Below are positions 7,591 to 14,131 of a stretch of 27,620 nt of DNA, in pieces. The DNA comes from a virus, in IMG/VR virus record IMGVR_UViG_3300025120_010343, positions 1-27,620 of that record; one strand, 5' to 3'. The notes under the pieces were generated by a model that was given only the letters and a program-made list of their open reading frames with translations, did no database searches and was not told the origin of the DNA. The stretch's first letter is position 1; the number at the start of each line of letters is the position of its first letter. Both the position numbers and the translations under genes were made by a program.

Positions 7591-7922
7591 TATGAAACCT
7601 CTGTCTTCCCGTCGTCTCTTCTGTTGATCTGTACATAACCAGAACCAGTGACGTCAATGCCTTGTTCGTTACCGATAGTCTTACACAGTGTCTGGAACCA
7701 TCTATCAACAATCTCTTCTTCACTGCCACCTTCGTAGCCAGACTGTTTCAACATGTTTACAAATTCATCATTCCAGTCTAATTCAAAGAAACCGTTTCTA
7801 GGATTCTCAGGGTTAACATTTAGATTAAGAACTTTTACTATAGGCTCTTCACTCTTTTTTGTTTTAGAACCTTTTTTGTTCTTTTTCTTTATAGTTGTTT
7901 TTGCTGTTTTTTTAACTTTCAT
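7590..7922 (-). CDS. conserved phage hypothetical protein with Lys-rich N-terminus
   Basis: A 110-residue protein. The first ~25 residues are a strongly basic Lys/Thr tail (MKVKKTAKTTIKKKNKKGSK) likely to be disordered or nucleic-acid-binding. The remainder is an acidic compact domain with NPRNGFFELDWNDEFV and EEEIVDRWFQTLCKTIGNEQG. I associate the second part with hypotheticals of T4-like cyanophages, from memory. It is the first gene of a short unit (this gene, 44-aa protein, sulfotransferase). A perfect TTGACA-17-TATAAT promoter ends six bases before its ATG, so the mRNA is predicted to be leaderless. Function unknown. Confidence 0.75.
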   Translation of the reverse strand: MKVKKTAKTTIKKKNKKGSKTKKSEEPIVKVLNLNVNPENPRNGFFELDWNDEFVNMLKQSGYEGGSEEEIVDRWFQTLCKTIGNEQGIDVTGSGYVQINRRDDGKTEVS

Positions 7923-7928
7923 ATGTGT

Positions 7929-7957
7929 ATTATATATGCTTGATTTATCTTTGTCAA
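7929..7957 (-). promoter_or_regulatory. consensus sigma70 promoter with near-leaderless start
   Basis: Minus strand: TTGACA (7957-7952), 17-base spacer, TATAAT (7934-7929), both boxes perfect consensus. Six bases separate the -10 from the ATG at 7922. The -35 begins directly after the queE stop codon. No ribosome site can fit in the predicted transcript. Confidence 0.85.
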
Positions 7958-8857
7958 TTAAGTTCCTATTGCATTACCAAATAGATACACATGCACTCTG
8001 GCCGCCACATTGTATCCTCTTTTGAATGCCTCTTCTGCCACTTTACCAGCAGTTGCAGTTTGTTCTTCCTCCCTTGCACCTGTGGGCATTATCCACACTG
8101 GCCAATCTATGCCTGCTTCTCTGAATTTCCTAACAGTGTTTTCAAGTTCTTCCCACTCTCTCCTACTTGCTCCTACTACAAATTTTAATTGTCCTCTGTT
8201 GCTACACTCGGCATATTCTTTGACATTCTCAGGTTTGATTGCTTTTTCTGTTTTCTCGCCTGACACGGTGAACAGTTTAGGACTTACACTGAAAAATATT
8301 TCTTCTGGGATATCTTTCACCCATTGTTTGAATGGTTCTGTAAGTTTCTGTGTGCCATTTGTTTCGTAAGTCATCGAACTTGGCAAGTTTGCCCTTTTTT
8401 GTAATGCTCTGTATATTCCAATACTTGCGGCCTGTCCTGTTATCATTAACGGTTCGCCTCCTGTGAAACACAAATGCTGGTGCTGTCTGGAGTTTGGATG
8501 TAGGAATAAACCATTAATGTTTGTGTCTGTTTTTAGTATGTCTACAATTTTATCTGCTAGTACCGTGGGTGTTTCGTGTCCCATTAACTTCTTAAATTTC
8601 TTTGCCCAGGTGTAACTTGAATCACAGCCCTTGTCCCATACAGGCAAGTCTTCCACCTTCTTTATACTGTCAACATCAAAGTCCTCAAATGGCAGTTCAT
8701 ATGTGGTTGGATCTGTAGGATCCTTTTGACCAAATCCATTACACTGCAGATTACAAAGGAAAAATCTTATCCATGCTGTTGGAATGCCTGTATAGTTGCC
8801 TTCACCTTGTATGCTGTGAAATATCTCCGAATAATAATATTTTTTTTCTTCTACCAT
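7958..8857 (-). CDS. queE: 7-carboxy-7-deazaguanine synthase (QueE), phage variant
   Basis: A 299-residue radical SAM protein matching QueE, which converts 6-carboxy-tetrahydropterin to 7-carboxy-7-deazaguanine. It starts with the QueE-like YSEIFHSIQGEGNYTGIPTA (9-28) and has CFTGGEPLM and the later YETNGTQ segment. The iron-sulfur cysteines are unusual: C35 and C39 are in LCNLQC, but the third, in GCDSSYTW, is C78. This gives CX3CX38C instead of CX3CX2C, an insertion of about 36 residues. The ATG overlaps a 49-aa ORF by seven bases. Together with FolE, a YhhQ-type transporter and a DpdA-like protein elsewhere in the window, it points to 7-deazaguanine DNA modification rather than tRNA queuosine only. 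Confidence 0.87.
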   Translation of the reverse strand: MVEEKKYYYSEIFHSIQGEGNYTGIPTAWIRFFLCNLQCNGFGQKDPTDPTTYELPFEDFDVDSIKKVEDLPVWDKGCDSSYTWAKKFKKLMGHETPTVLADKIVDILKTDTNINGLFLHPNSRQHQHLCFTGGEPLMITGQAASIGIYRALQKRANLPSSMTYETNGTQKLTEPFKQWVKDIPEEIFFSVSPKLFTVSGEKTEKAIKPENVKEYAECSNRGQLKFVVGASRREWEELENTVRKFREAGIDWPVWIMPTGAREEEQTATAGKVAEEAFKRGYNVAARVHVYLFGNAIGT

Positions 8858-9000
8858 ATCTCTGGTAATATTTTTTTTGTTGATTCTACTAGTTCTTGTA
8901 TTTTAAACTTACTGTCATCATCTGTCAACTCCACCCATATGATCTTGTTGTCTTCTATTACGATTTTCCATTTACCGTCGGGAGAAATATTACCAGACAC
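8851..9000 (-). CDS. 49-aa small protein with GTG start, upstream of queE
   Basis: A short frame with a GTG start that overlaps the upstream TAG stop (TAGTG) and a TAG stop seven bases inside queE. The peptide starts with SGNISPDGKWKIVIEDNKI after the initiator, then continues IWVELTDDDSKF and a short Lys-containing helix ending ILPEIW. It looks like a small beta-hairpin plus helix. It precisely fills the space between the cupin gene and queE, and the one-base overlap is the same style as other junctions here. Function unknown. Confidence 0.6.
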   Translation of the reverse strand: MSGNISPDGKWKIVIEDNKIIWVELTDDDSKFKIQELVESTKKILPEIW

Positions 9001-9395
9001 TATTTTTTCTTATTTTTGTCTAATCTTACCACTTTACCGTCAGGGTCTTTTAGATGTCCAACTGATTCCCTTTTGATATCTAGAGGTGAGAAGTGTGCCC
9101 AGTATAGTTCAAATGCAACACCATCATCTAGGCCTTCGAACGAGTGGTACAGGCCTGGTTTAACTGCTGTGAAGTCACCGGGATTTAAAATTGTTTCATC
9201 AATGAGGTCGTAATCTTTTTGCCATACTTTGATCTTTAGTTGGCCAGACATGCAATAAAAACCATTCCATTTCCATTCATGCAGGTGTTTAGAACATACG
9301 CCGCCTTTTTTGTAATCTATTCTGTGAAACTCCAAGGCATTATTTGCGAGTATGGTTTCTGTTTCACCCCAAATTTTTCCTGCTTTGTTTGTCAT
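9000..9395 (-). CDS. cupin-domain protein
   Basis: A 131-residue single-domain cupin. The first cupin motif is GGVCSKHLHEWKWNGFYCMSG (31-51), with H37 and H39 as metal ligands. The second is PGDFTAVKPGLYHSF (72-86) with H84. The family's usual metal-binding glutamate position is taken by a W/N-containing stretch, so metal binding is likely but the set is incomplete by eye. Many such phage cupins resemble sugar isomerases or small-molecule binders; no substrate can be assigned. It heads the unit cupin, 49-aa protein, queE. The basic C-terminus (RLDKNKKK) is a family-atypical tail. Confidence 0.8.
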   Translation of the reverse strand: MTNKAGKIWGETETILANNALEFHRIDYKKGGVCSKHLHEWKWNGFYCMSGQLKIKVWQKDYDLIDETILNPGDFTAVKPGLYHSFEGLDDGVAFELYWAHFSPLDIKRESVGHLKDPDGKVVRLDKNKKK

Positions 9396-9401
9396 ATTAT
9401 A

Positions 9402-9430
9402 ATTGTACTATTATTTAGATGGAAAGTCAA
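9402..9430 (-). promoter_or_regulatory. sigma70 promoter for cupin-queE unit, near-leaderless
   Basis: Minus strand: TTGACT (9430-9425), 17-base spacer, TACAAT (9407-9402). Six bases (TATAAT) then lead to the ATG at 9395. The -35 begins two bases after the hairpin that ends the previous unit. If the second TATAAT were the -10, the start point would fall inside the gene, so TACAAT is preferred. Confidence 0.7.
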
Positions 9431-9431
9431 G

Positions 9432-9452
9432 GGGGGAGTAAAAAACTCCCCC
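9432..9452 (-). terminator. terminator-like hairpin after yhhQ and the 27-aa ORF
   Basis: A perfect 8-bp inverted repeat (GGGGGAGT/ACTCCCCC) with a five-base T loop in the minus-strand transcript. It lies seven bases past the 27-aa ORF stop and directly before the cupin promoter. The sequence after the stem is CTTGACTTT rather than a clean U-run, so it may be a weak intrinsic terminator or an mRNA 3'-stabilising hairpin. Confidence 0.6.
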
Positions 9453-9458
9453 AATGTT

Positions 9459-9542
9459 TTATATTAATGAAAATACTAACACAGCCGTTATGGCAAGTAT
9501 TACTGCAACTATGCCGGCGCCTGTATAAACTTTGTTCATCAT
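9459..9542 (-). CDS. 27-aa single-pass membrane peptide
   Basis: A short frame beginning MMNKVYTGAGIVAVILAIT and ending VLVFSLI, consisting of a short polar start and one hydrophobic segment of about 18 residues. The ATG at 9542 comes one base after the transporter stop; a second ATG follows at 9539. The following hairpin closes the unit. A free-standing membrane peptide coupled to a transporter gene could be a small regulatory subunit, but this is inference. Very short, so a chance ORF cannot be excluded. Confidence 0.5.
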   Translation of the reverse strand: MMNKVYTGAGIVAVILAITAVLVFSLI

Positions 9543-9543
9543 A

Positions 9544-10152
9544 CTATTTGAGTTTGTAAGTCTTCTGTAGTCTGTTCAGCAATAATCCGTATGCTGGTAA
9601 GAATACAAGTAGTCCCACGGCAATCTTGATCACAACCTGTGATCCTGCAATCTCCATCCAATTTAATGCCATGTACTCGTCTGCACTGTTGTTGAATGCA
9701 ACTGCAAAGAATGTGTACGTGTCAATTATGTTGGCCGCGATTGTTGATACCGCTGGTGCTAACCACCAGTTCTTGCCATACGTTTTTGATTCCCTAATGT
9801 ACTGGAATACATAAACGTCTAGCAAAGTACCCACTGCGTATGCTGTGGCACTTGCGAAACCAATTCTCATGGCAACCGATTGCGGTGCCCCTTCTGCCAA
9901 TACAACTGCGATGGATCCGATTATTGCTAATGGATAAGCCGCCGCGATTGTGGCCCTTGCTATGTGTTTACCCAATAGTCTGACAGTCAAGTCAGTCGCT
10001 ATCACTACTAATGGGAATGTGAATGCCGCCCACGTCAATTTGACACCAAGTATTTCTACTGGTATGGCCACTAACGCATTTGAAACAATGATTACTACCA
10101 CATGTAATAATACCAATTTCATCAGCATTGATTTATCTACGTTTTTGAACAT
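9544..10152 (-). CDS. yhhQ: YhhQ/VUT-family queuosine-precursor transporter (preQ0/preQ1 importer)
   Basis: A 202-residue integral membrane protein with about six hydrophobic segments. It matches the YhhQ/DUF165 (VUT_1) pattern: FPLVVIATDLTVRLLGKHIA (about 46-65), VGTLLDVYVFQYIRESKTYG (about 106-125) and WWLAPAVSTIAANIIDTYTF (128-147). Acidic and polar residues within the membrane segments (TDL, LLDV, IIDT) are characteristic. The family imports 7-deazaguanine bases such as preQ0 and preQ1. Start chosen at 10152 with TAGGAG five bases upstream. It has its own promoter and a normal leader. With FolE, QueE and the DpdA-like protein in the same window, it could supply the modified base during infection. 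Confidence 0.85.
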   Translation of the reverse strand: MFKNVDKSMLMKLVLLHVVVIIVSNALVAIPVEILGVKLTWAAFTFPLVVIATDLTVRLLGKHIARATIAAAYPLAIIGSIAVVLAEGAPQSVAMRIGFASATAYAVGTLLDVYVFQYIRESKTYGKNWWLAPAVSTIAANIIDTYTFFAVAFNNSADEYMALNWMEIAGSQVVIKIAVGLLVFLPAYGLLLNRLQKTYKLK

Positions 10153-10185
10153 TTAATCTCCTATAGGTTAATTTAAATGTCCGTA

Positions 10186-10214
10186 ATTTTAACAGTATTT
10201 TGAAATAAGGTCAA
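10186..10214 (-). promoter_or_regulatory. sigma70 promoter for yhhQ
   Basis: Minus strand: TTGACC (10214-10209), 17-base spacer, TAAAAT (10191-10186) with a TGT extended -10. A 33-base interval holds the TAGGAG ribosome site before the ATG at 10152, so this is a conventional leadered promoter. Confidence 0.75.
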
Positions 10215-10227
10215 TACAACCTTTAGT

Positions 10228-10692
10228 TTATTTGTCCCAGTCTTCCCATGGGAATACGATCCAAGCGGGTACTTCGTCTTTGTTTATTTCGTATCCGTGG
10301 TAATCTACTTCGACCTTGCTAGGCTTATTGTGTATAAGTGCGGCAAATCTTATTCTGTCTTCGTGCTTGCCAAAGTTATCTAGTATGAATTGGAACGTTG
10401 CACCTGAATCATTTATATCATCTATTATCAATATTTTTTTCTGGAAGGCGAACGCTTTCTCTAGTGTTGTAAGGTTTGGCTTTGCTTGGTGATCTCTCAA
10501 CCTAATATCTAAAACCTCATGAGCAGTTTTTAATCTGTGAGATAGATAGACACCTGGTATACACCCTCCTCTGTTGATTCCTAATATTATACTAGGCATC
10601 CAATTAGAATGCACCATCTTGTCTTCTATCTGTATCAATGCGTTACGCATCTGTCCTGTGGTAAAATAATTCTTTTTAACTTCTTCGCTCAT
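10228..10692 (-). CDS. Gpt-like purine phosphoribosyltransferase
   Basis: A 154-residue type I phosphoribosyltransferase. The PRPP loop is ILIIDDINDSGAT at 87-99, and NRGGCIPG (40-47) matches the first-loop region of xanthine-guanine PRTs. The C-terminal AWIVFPWEDWD resembles the WIxxPW base-binding end of E. coli Gpt, and the length is similar (Gpt is 152 aa). Expected reaction: guanine, xanthine or hypoxanthine plus PRPP to the nucleotide. It overlaps the upstream membrane-protein gene by ATGA and sits in the unit with guaC and folE. It could salvage guanine released by DNA base exchange (inference). Purine specificity cannot be proven from sequence alone. Confidence 0.8.
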   Translation of the reverse strand: MSEEVKKNYFTTGQMRNALIQIEDKMVHSNWMPSIILGINRGGCIPGVYLSHRLKTAHEVLDIRLRDHQAKPNLTTLEKAFAFQKKILIIDDINDSGATFQFILDNFGKHEDRIRFAALIHNKPSKVEVDYHGYEINKDEVPAWIVFPWEDWDK

Positions 10693-11021
10693 ATTCCAAA
10701 ATAATAATTCGTTAAGCCTAACACTAATAATGTAATTAAAACAACGTTTAAAACTAACAATGCTCTATCATGCCATAGATATCCAACCCATGCCCAGCCT
10801 ATAGTTCCAAACAGACCAAACCACATATCCACCTGAGGCATTGTTCCAACACTTCTAGCCACCGTTGCGAACAATATAAGAAATACTGATATCCATTTTA
10901 CATACCAAGACAGGTCGCCTTTTGGTGTAACTTTCTTGATCACCCTAGAAGAATTTAACTTCTTAATTTTTTCGTCTAGTTTCTCTTTGATCGGTTCGAT
11001 GTTATTTGGTGTATTGCTCAT
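10689..11021 (-). CDS. small membrane protein with three hydrophobic segments
   Basis: A 110-residue protein with a charged, cytoplasm-like N-terminus (about 1-35) followed by three hydrophobic segments: ISVFLILFATVARSVG (about 44-59), MWFGLFGTIGWAWVGYLW (about 66-83) and LLVLNVVLITLLVLGL (about 88-103). A Pro-Gln pair lies between the first two. The order is reminiscent of small half-transporters but I cannot assign a family. It overlaps guaC by 20 bases upstream and the Gpt-like gene by four bases downstream, so it is tightly embedded between two purine genes. A purine or base-transport role is only suggested by location. Confidence 0.75.
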   Translation of the reverse strand: MSNTPNNIEPIKEKLDEKIKKLNSSRVIKKVTPKGDLSWYVKWISVFLILFATVARSVGTMPQVDMWFGLFGTIGWAWVGYLWHDRALLVLNVVLITLLVLGLTNYYFGI

Positions 11022-12051
11022 ATACCCTGTTGATTACGTTATGTGTTGTTACGAAACTTGCACACTTGGCCATGTCTTTGAGTTTTCTTGCACCAATGTA
11101 TGTACAAGCACTTCTTACTCCGCCTAGTATATCTTCTAAAGTTGGTTCAACAGGTCCTCTATGGGGCAAAGATATTAATCGACCCTCGTTGCCTCGATAC
11201 CCATCTTTACGTTTGCCATGTACTTCACGTGCTCTATCCGAGCTCATGCCATAAAATTCTACTCTGCCATCTATTACTGGCTGTTCCGACTCGTCATGTC
11301 CGGCTAACATACCGCCAATCATCACCATGTGGGCTCCGCCACCGAATGCTTTTGCTATGTCTCCTGCATGAACACATCCACCGTCAGCCATTATATGTCC
11401 ACCAACACCGTTTGCGGCGTCTGAACAGTCAACTATTGCCGAGAATTGTGGTACACCTACTCCTGTCATTGTCCTTGTGGTACATACTGACCCTGGACCG
11501 ATGCCTACTTTGACTACGTCAGCACCGTTTATAATTAGTTCTTCTACCATCTCTGGCGTTACCACGTTACCTGCTACTATAACCTTTTCGGGATATTCGT
11601 CTCTGACCTTCTTAATAAAGTCTACGAAGTTTTGATGGTATGCATTTGCAACGTCAACGGTAATCATCTTGACATCAGGAAACATAGTCAATACTTCTTG
11701 CATGTTCTTGTAATCTTGTGCTTCTGGATCCCACATAATATTTGTTCCTGTACACACTGACACCGACTGCATTCTCAATCCTGTGCCGGCGGCCGCCTTC
11801 CATTGTTCTGGTGTTGTTGTCTTTGTGATCACGGTCATCATCTTATGCTTCTGCATTTCTTTTGCCATGGAGAATGTGCCAACACCGTCCATGTTACTTG
11901 CAAATATGGGAAGGAAATCCATAACCTTGCCTGAGTTACGAAAGGTAAACTTACGTGTCATGTCGACATCTCTTCTTGAACTTAATGTAGAACGTTTTGG
12001 TTGCAACAAGACATCATCAAAATTTAATTTTGGATCAGTGTTAATTCTCAT
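11002..12051 (-). CDS. guaC: GMP reductase (IMPDH/GMPR family)
   Basis: A 349-residue TIM-barrel protein, the size of E. coli GuaC, with no CBS-domain insertion, which argues against IMP dehydrogenase. The catalytic loop GIGPGSVCTTRTMTGVG has C190, and MADGGCVHAGDIAKAFGGGA (221-240) matches the phosphate-binding region. The reaction is NADPH-dependent reductive deamination of GMP to IMP. GGAAGAGA precedes the ATG, which overlaps the upstream hypothetical gene by 11 bases. In the unit glycosyltransferase-galE-folE-guaC-gpt, it would interconvert guanine nucleotides that FolE (GTP) and the Gpt-like enzyme (guanine) also use. A phage GMP reductase is unusual, as it lowers the GMP pool. Confidence 0.9.
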   Translation of the reverse strand: MRINTDPKLNFDDVLLQPKRSTLSSRRDVDMTRKFTFRNSGKVMDFLPIFASNMDGVGTFSMAKEMQKHKMMTVITKTTTPEQWKAAAGTGLRMQSVSVCTGTNIMWDPEAQDYKNMQEVLTMFPDVKMITVDVANAYHQNFVDFIKKVRDEYPEKVIVAGNVVTPEMVEELIINGADVVKVGIGPGSVCTTRTMTGVGVPQFSAIVDCSDAANGVGGHIMADGGCVHAGDIAKAFGGGAHMVMIGGMLAGHDESEQPVIDGRVEFYGMSSDRAREVHGKRKDGYRGNEGRLISLPHRGPVEPTLEDILGGVRSACTYIGARKLKDMAKCASFVTTHNVINRVYEQYTK

Positions 12052-12388
12052 TCTCTTCCTTCTCTTTTGTTTTACAAATTTCTAACACACTTTTGTAATG
12101 TTCGTATGCTTGATTCAACGCAGGATACTTTTCTCGCATATCCATTTCGTCAAACATGTCTAACTGTCCAAAGTCGTGATTATAGGAAAATCCTGTGTCT
12201 AATGTGTCGACTGTTGCCGTTTTGACAACTACGCCTGTGTTCAAATCAGGGCCAATGTCGTCATCTATCGGATTTAACGTATATGAGAAATCACCTGTGT
12301 ATTGGATACCGTCCGAACTCATTTCTATTGCGTCCGATTGCATATTTGCTTGTTCTTTTTTTAATTTTGTTTTGCTTTTCTTAACCAT
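12041..12388 (-). CDS. acidic hypothetical protein (115 aa)
   Basis: A 115-residue protein with a short basic start (MVKKSKTKLKKEQ) followed by a long acidic, low-complexity-like region rich in Asp, Thr and Gly and a helical C-terminus ending CKTKEKEENEN. No motif recognised. The AAGGG ribosome site is very close to the ATG, and it overlaps folE by eight bases and guaC by eleven. It separates two purine/pterin enzymes, but nothing in the protein suggests the same pathway. Confidence 0.7.
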   Translation of the reverse strand: MVKKSKTKLKKEQANMQSDAIEMSSDGIQYTGDFSYTLNPIDDDIGPDLNTGVVVKTATVDTLDTGFSYNHDFGQLDMFDEMDMREKYPALNQAYEHYKSVLEICKTKEKEENEN

Positions 12389-13094
12389 GGCCCTTCATAC
12401 TCATACAAATTTTATAGAACTCGTCCCTTGTTGCCGGATCTTCTTTGAACGCACCTAGCATTATTGCAGTTGTCATGTCTGACTCATGCTCTCTTACACC
12501 TCTGTGTGTCATACAATGGTGTTCCGCTTTTACTACAACTGCAAGGTTCTCTGTTTTTGCATATTTCTTTAATTCATCTGCAATCTGTGTTGTCATCTCT
12601 TCCTGTATTTGTGGTCGCTCTACAATGTGATGCACAATCCTATTAAATTTACTCAATCCGATCACCTCTCCGTTGGGAATAATACCTACCCATGCCTTGC
12701 CAACAATGTTCTGGAAGTGATGGGCACACGTTGATCTAATTGATATTGGACCACTGGTATACATACTCTTGTAACCCATGTTAGGGAAACTTGTAACCCT
12801 CGGTGCTGGTTTGAATCTGCCTCCGAATGTTTCTCTGATGTACATCTTTGCCACACGTTTTGCAGTTTCGTTTGTGTTATGATCGTTTTCTGTGTCGATA
12901 ACAAGACTGTCTAACACCCCTTGTAATTTTTCCTGTACTTCTGCCTGTAATAGATCCATCTCACCATCTTCTATGTATTCGGAGATGTTGTCATTGGAAT
13001 GGAATCTTTTTCCTGCTTTCTTAAGTCTTTCTTTTATCTTTTTGCTGATTGGCCCTTCCGGTACCCAACTGTCTTTTAAAATATCTTCGCTCAT
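12381..13094 (-). CDS. folE: GTP cyclohydrolase I
   Basis: A 237-residue FolE, converting GTP to 7,8-dihydroneopterin triphosphate, the first step to tetrahydrofolate and to 7-deazaguanines. Zinc ligands are C123 and H126 (in RSTCAHHF) and C194 (in EHHCMTHRGV). GIIPNGEVIGLSKFNRIV (138-155) and VERPQIQEEMTTQIADEL (158-175) are the conserved substrate and oligomer segments. An extra N-terminal ~45 residues precede the family core. The ATG overlaps the galE stop (TAATG). With queE in the same window it most likely feeds preQ0 synthesis. Distinguished from QueF by the CxHH...EHHC zinc site and overall length. Confidence 0.92.
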   Translation of the reverse strand: MSEDILKDSWVPEGPISKKIKERLKKAGKRFHSNDNISEYIEDGEMDLLQAEVQEKLQGVLDSLVIDTENDHNTNETAKRVAKMYIRETFGGRFKPAPRVTSFPNMGYKSMYTSGPISIRSTCAHHFQNIVGKAWVGIIPNGEVIGLSKFNRIVHHIVERPQIQEEMTTQIADELKKYAKTENLAVVVKAEHHCMTHRGVREHESDMTTAIMLGAFKEDPATRDEFYKICMSMKGHG

Positions 13095-14131
13095 TATTGT
13101 ATTTCCTTCTTGTGTGTCTTGTTATACCATTGTACAGCAGTCGCTACCACGTTGTCAATAGAACTCTGTGTAGGCTCCCATCCTAATACTTTCCTTACCT
13201 TGTCTATGTCTGCCACCAAGTACGCAGGATCTCCAGGCCTATTGTCGTGAATCTCTATGTTCAATTTGCCTGTGTGTTTTTGCACAGTGTCTAGCAATTC
13301 TTTGTTAGATGCCGGAGCACCTGAACCTAAATTGAATACCTCTGCTACTTGATTTTTAGAAGCGTAATTCAAGGCCTTGACGTGTGCGTCTGCCAGATCC
13401 ATCACGTGTACGTAATCTCTGACACAAGATCCGTCTGGCGTGTCGTACTTGTCCCCAAACATCTTGAATGTCTTGCCTTGTCTTGCGGCATCAATGGCTA
13501 ACGGTATGATGTGTGTTTCTCTATCTCTTAATTCGCCAACTTCTGCTTCTGGGTCAGCACCAGCGGCATTGAAATATCTCAGTCCTACAGATGAAATATT
13601 GTATGCTCTCAAATAATCTTTACAGATCATCTCCATCATAAATTTACTGCCACCATATGCACTAATTGGATTTGGAGTGTCTGACTCTTTGCATTTCCGA
13701 AATCCTGGATCTCCGTATGTGGCCGCACTTGAACTGTACACAAATGTCTTAACTCCACACTCTATCAATTTGTCCAACAACGCCACTGTGGCTATAACAT
13801 TGTTCTTGTAGTATTCCGACGGATTCTTTACAGACTCTGCCACTGAGGCACTGCCGGCAAAGTGTATGCAACTTGTTATGTTGAACCTTTTTATGATCTC
13901 CTCCAACCGTTCTATCTCTTGTGGAAGGTGTATATCAAAACTTGGACCAAAGTTAACGGGTTTAAACTTGGTCTTCAAATCTCTGTCTATGGTTATCGGT
14001 GTGAAGCCATTCTTGGCCAAATGTTTGCAAGTGTGTGATCCCACATACCCGGCTCCGCCCGTGACCAATACGGCTTTGCTCAGTCCCTTAATACTTGGGT
14101 TCTGATACTGTGTTTCTGTAGTGTTGTCCAT
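13094..14131 (-). CDS. galE: UDP-glucose 4-epimerase
   Basis: A 345-residue extended short-chain dehydrogenase. The NAD site is TGGAGYVGSH (24-33), and the catalytic pair is Y159 and K163 in YGGSK, after VYSSSAATYGDP with the active-site serine/threonine region. The later RYFNAAGADPEAEVGE and SCVRDYVHVMDLADAH segments are typical of GalE. The open frame extends to a GTG at 14149, but the ATG at 14131 has GGAGAAGAG directly upstream. It overlaps the upstream glycosyltransferase gene by 44 bases. GalE would supply UDP-galactose, presumably for that glycosyltransferase. The N-terminal ~18 residues exceed the usual family start. Confidence 0.9.
   Translation of the reverse strand: MDNTTETQYQNPSIKGLSKAVLVTGGAGYVGSHTCKHLAKNGFTPITIDRDLKTKFKPVNFGPSFDIHLPQEIERLEEIIKRFNITSCIHFAGSASVAESVKNPSEYYKNNVIATVALLDKLIECGVKTFVYSSSAATYGDPGFRKCKESDTPNPISAYGGSKFMMEMICKDYLRAYNISSVGLRYFNAAGADPEAEVGELRDRETHIIPLAIDAARQGKTFKMFGDKYDTPDGSCVRDYVHVMDLADAHVKALNYASKNQVAEVFNLGSGAPASNKELLDTVQKHTGKLNIEIHDNRPGDPAYLVADIDKVRKVLGWEPTQSSIDNVVATAVQWYNKTHKKEIQ

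Noticed and set aside
7481-7729. An 82-aa frame on the minus strand overlapping the Lys-rich hypothetical gene
   Set aside because: It lies in another frame of the 7590-7922 gene, its composition is random-looking, and the gap it would explain is better filled by the 44-aa ORF at 7456-7590.
11002-12051. IMP dehydrogenase for the guaC gene
   Set aside because: There is no CBS-domain insertion and the loop sequence and length fit GMP reductase better.
12381-13094. Possible QueF instead of FolE for the 237-aa T-fold protein
   Set aside because: The zinc pattern CxHH ... EHHC and the overall length fit GTP cyclohydrolase I, not the QueF nitrile reductase.
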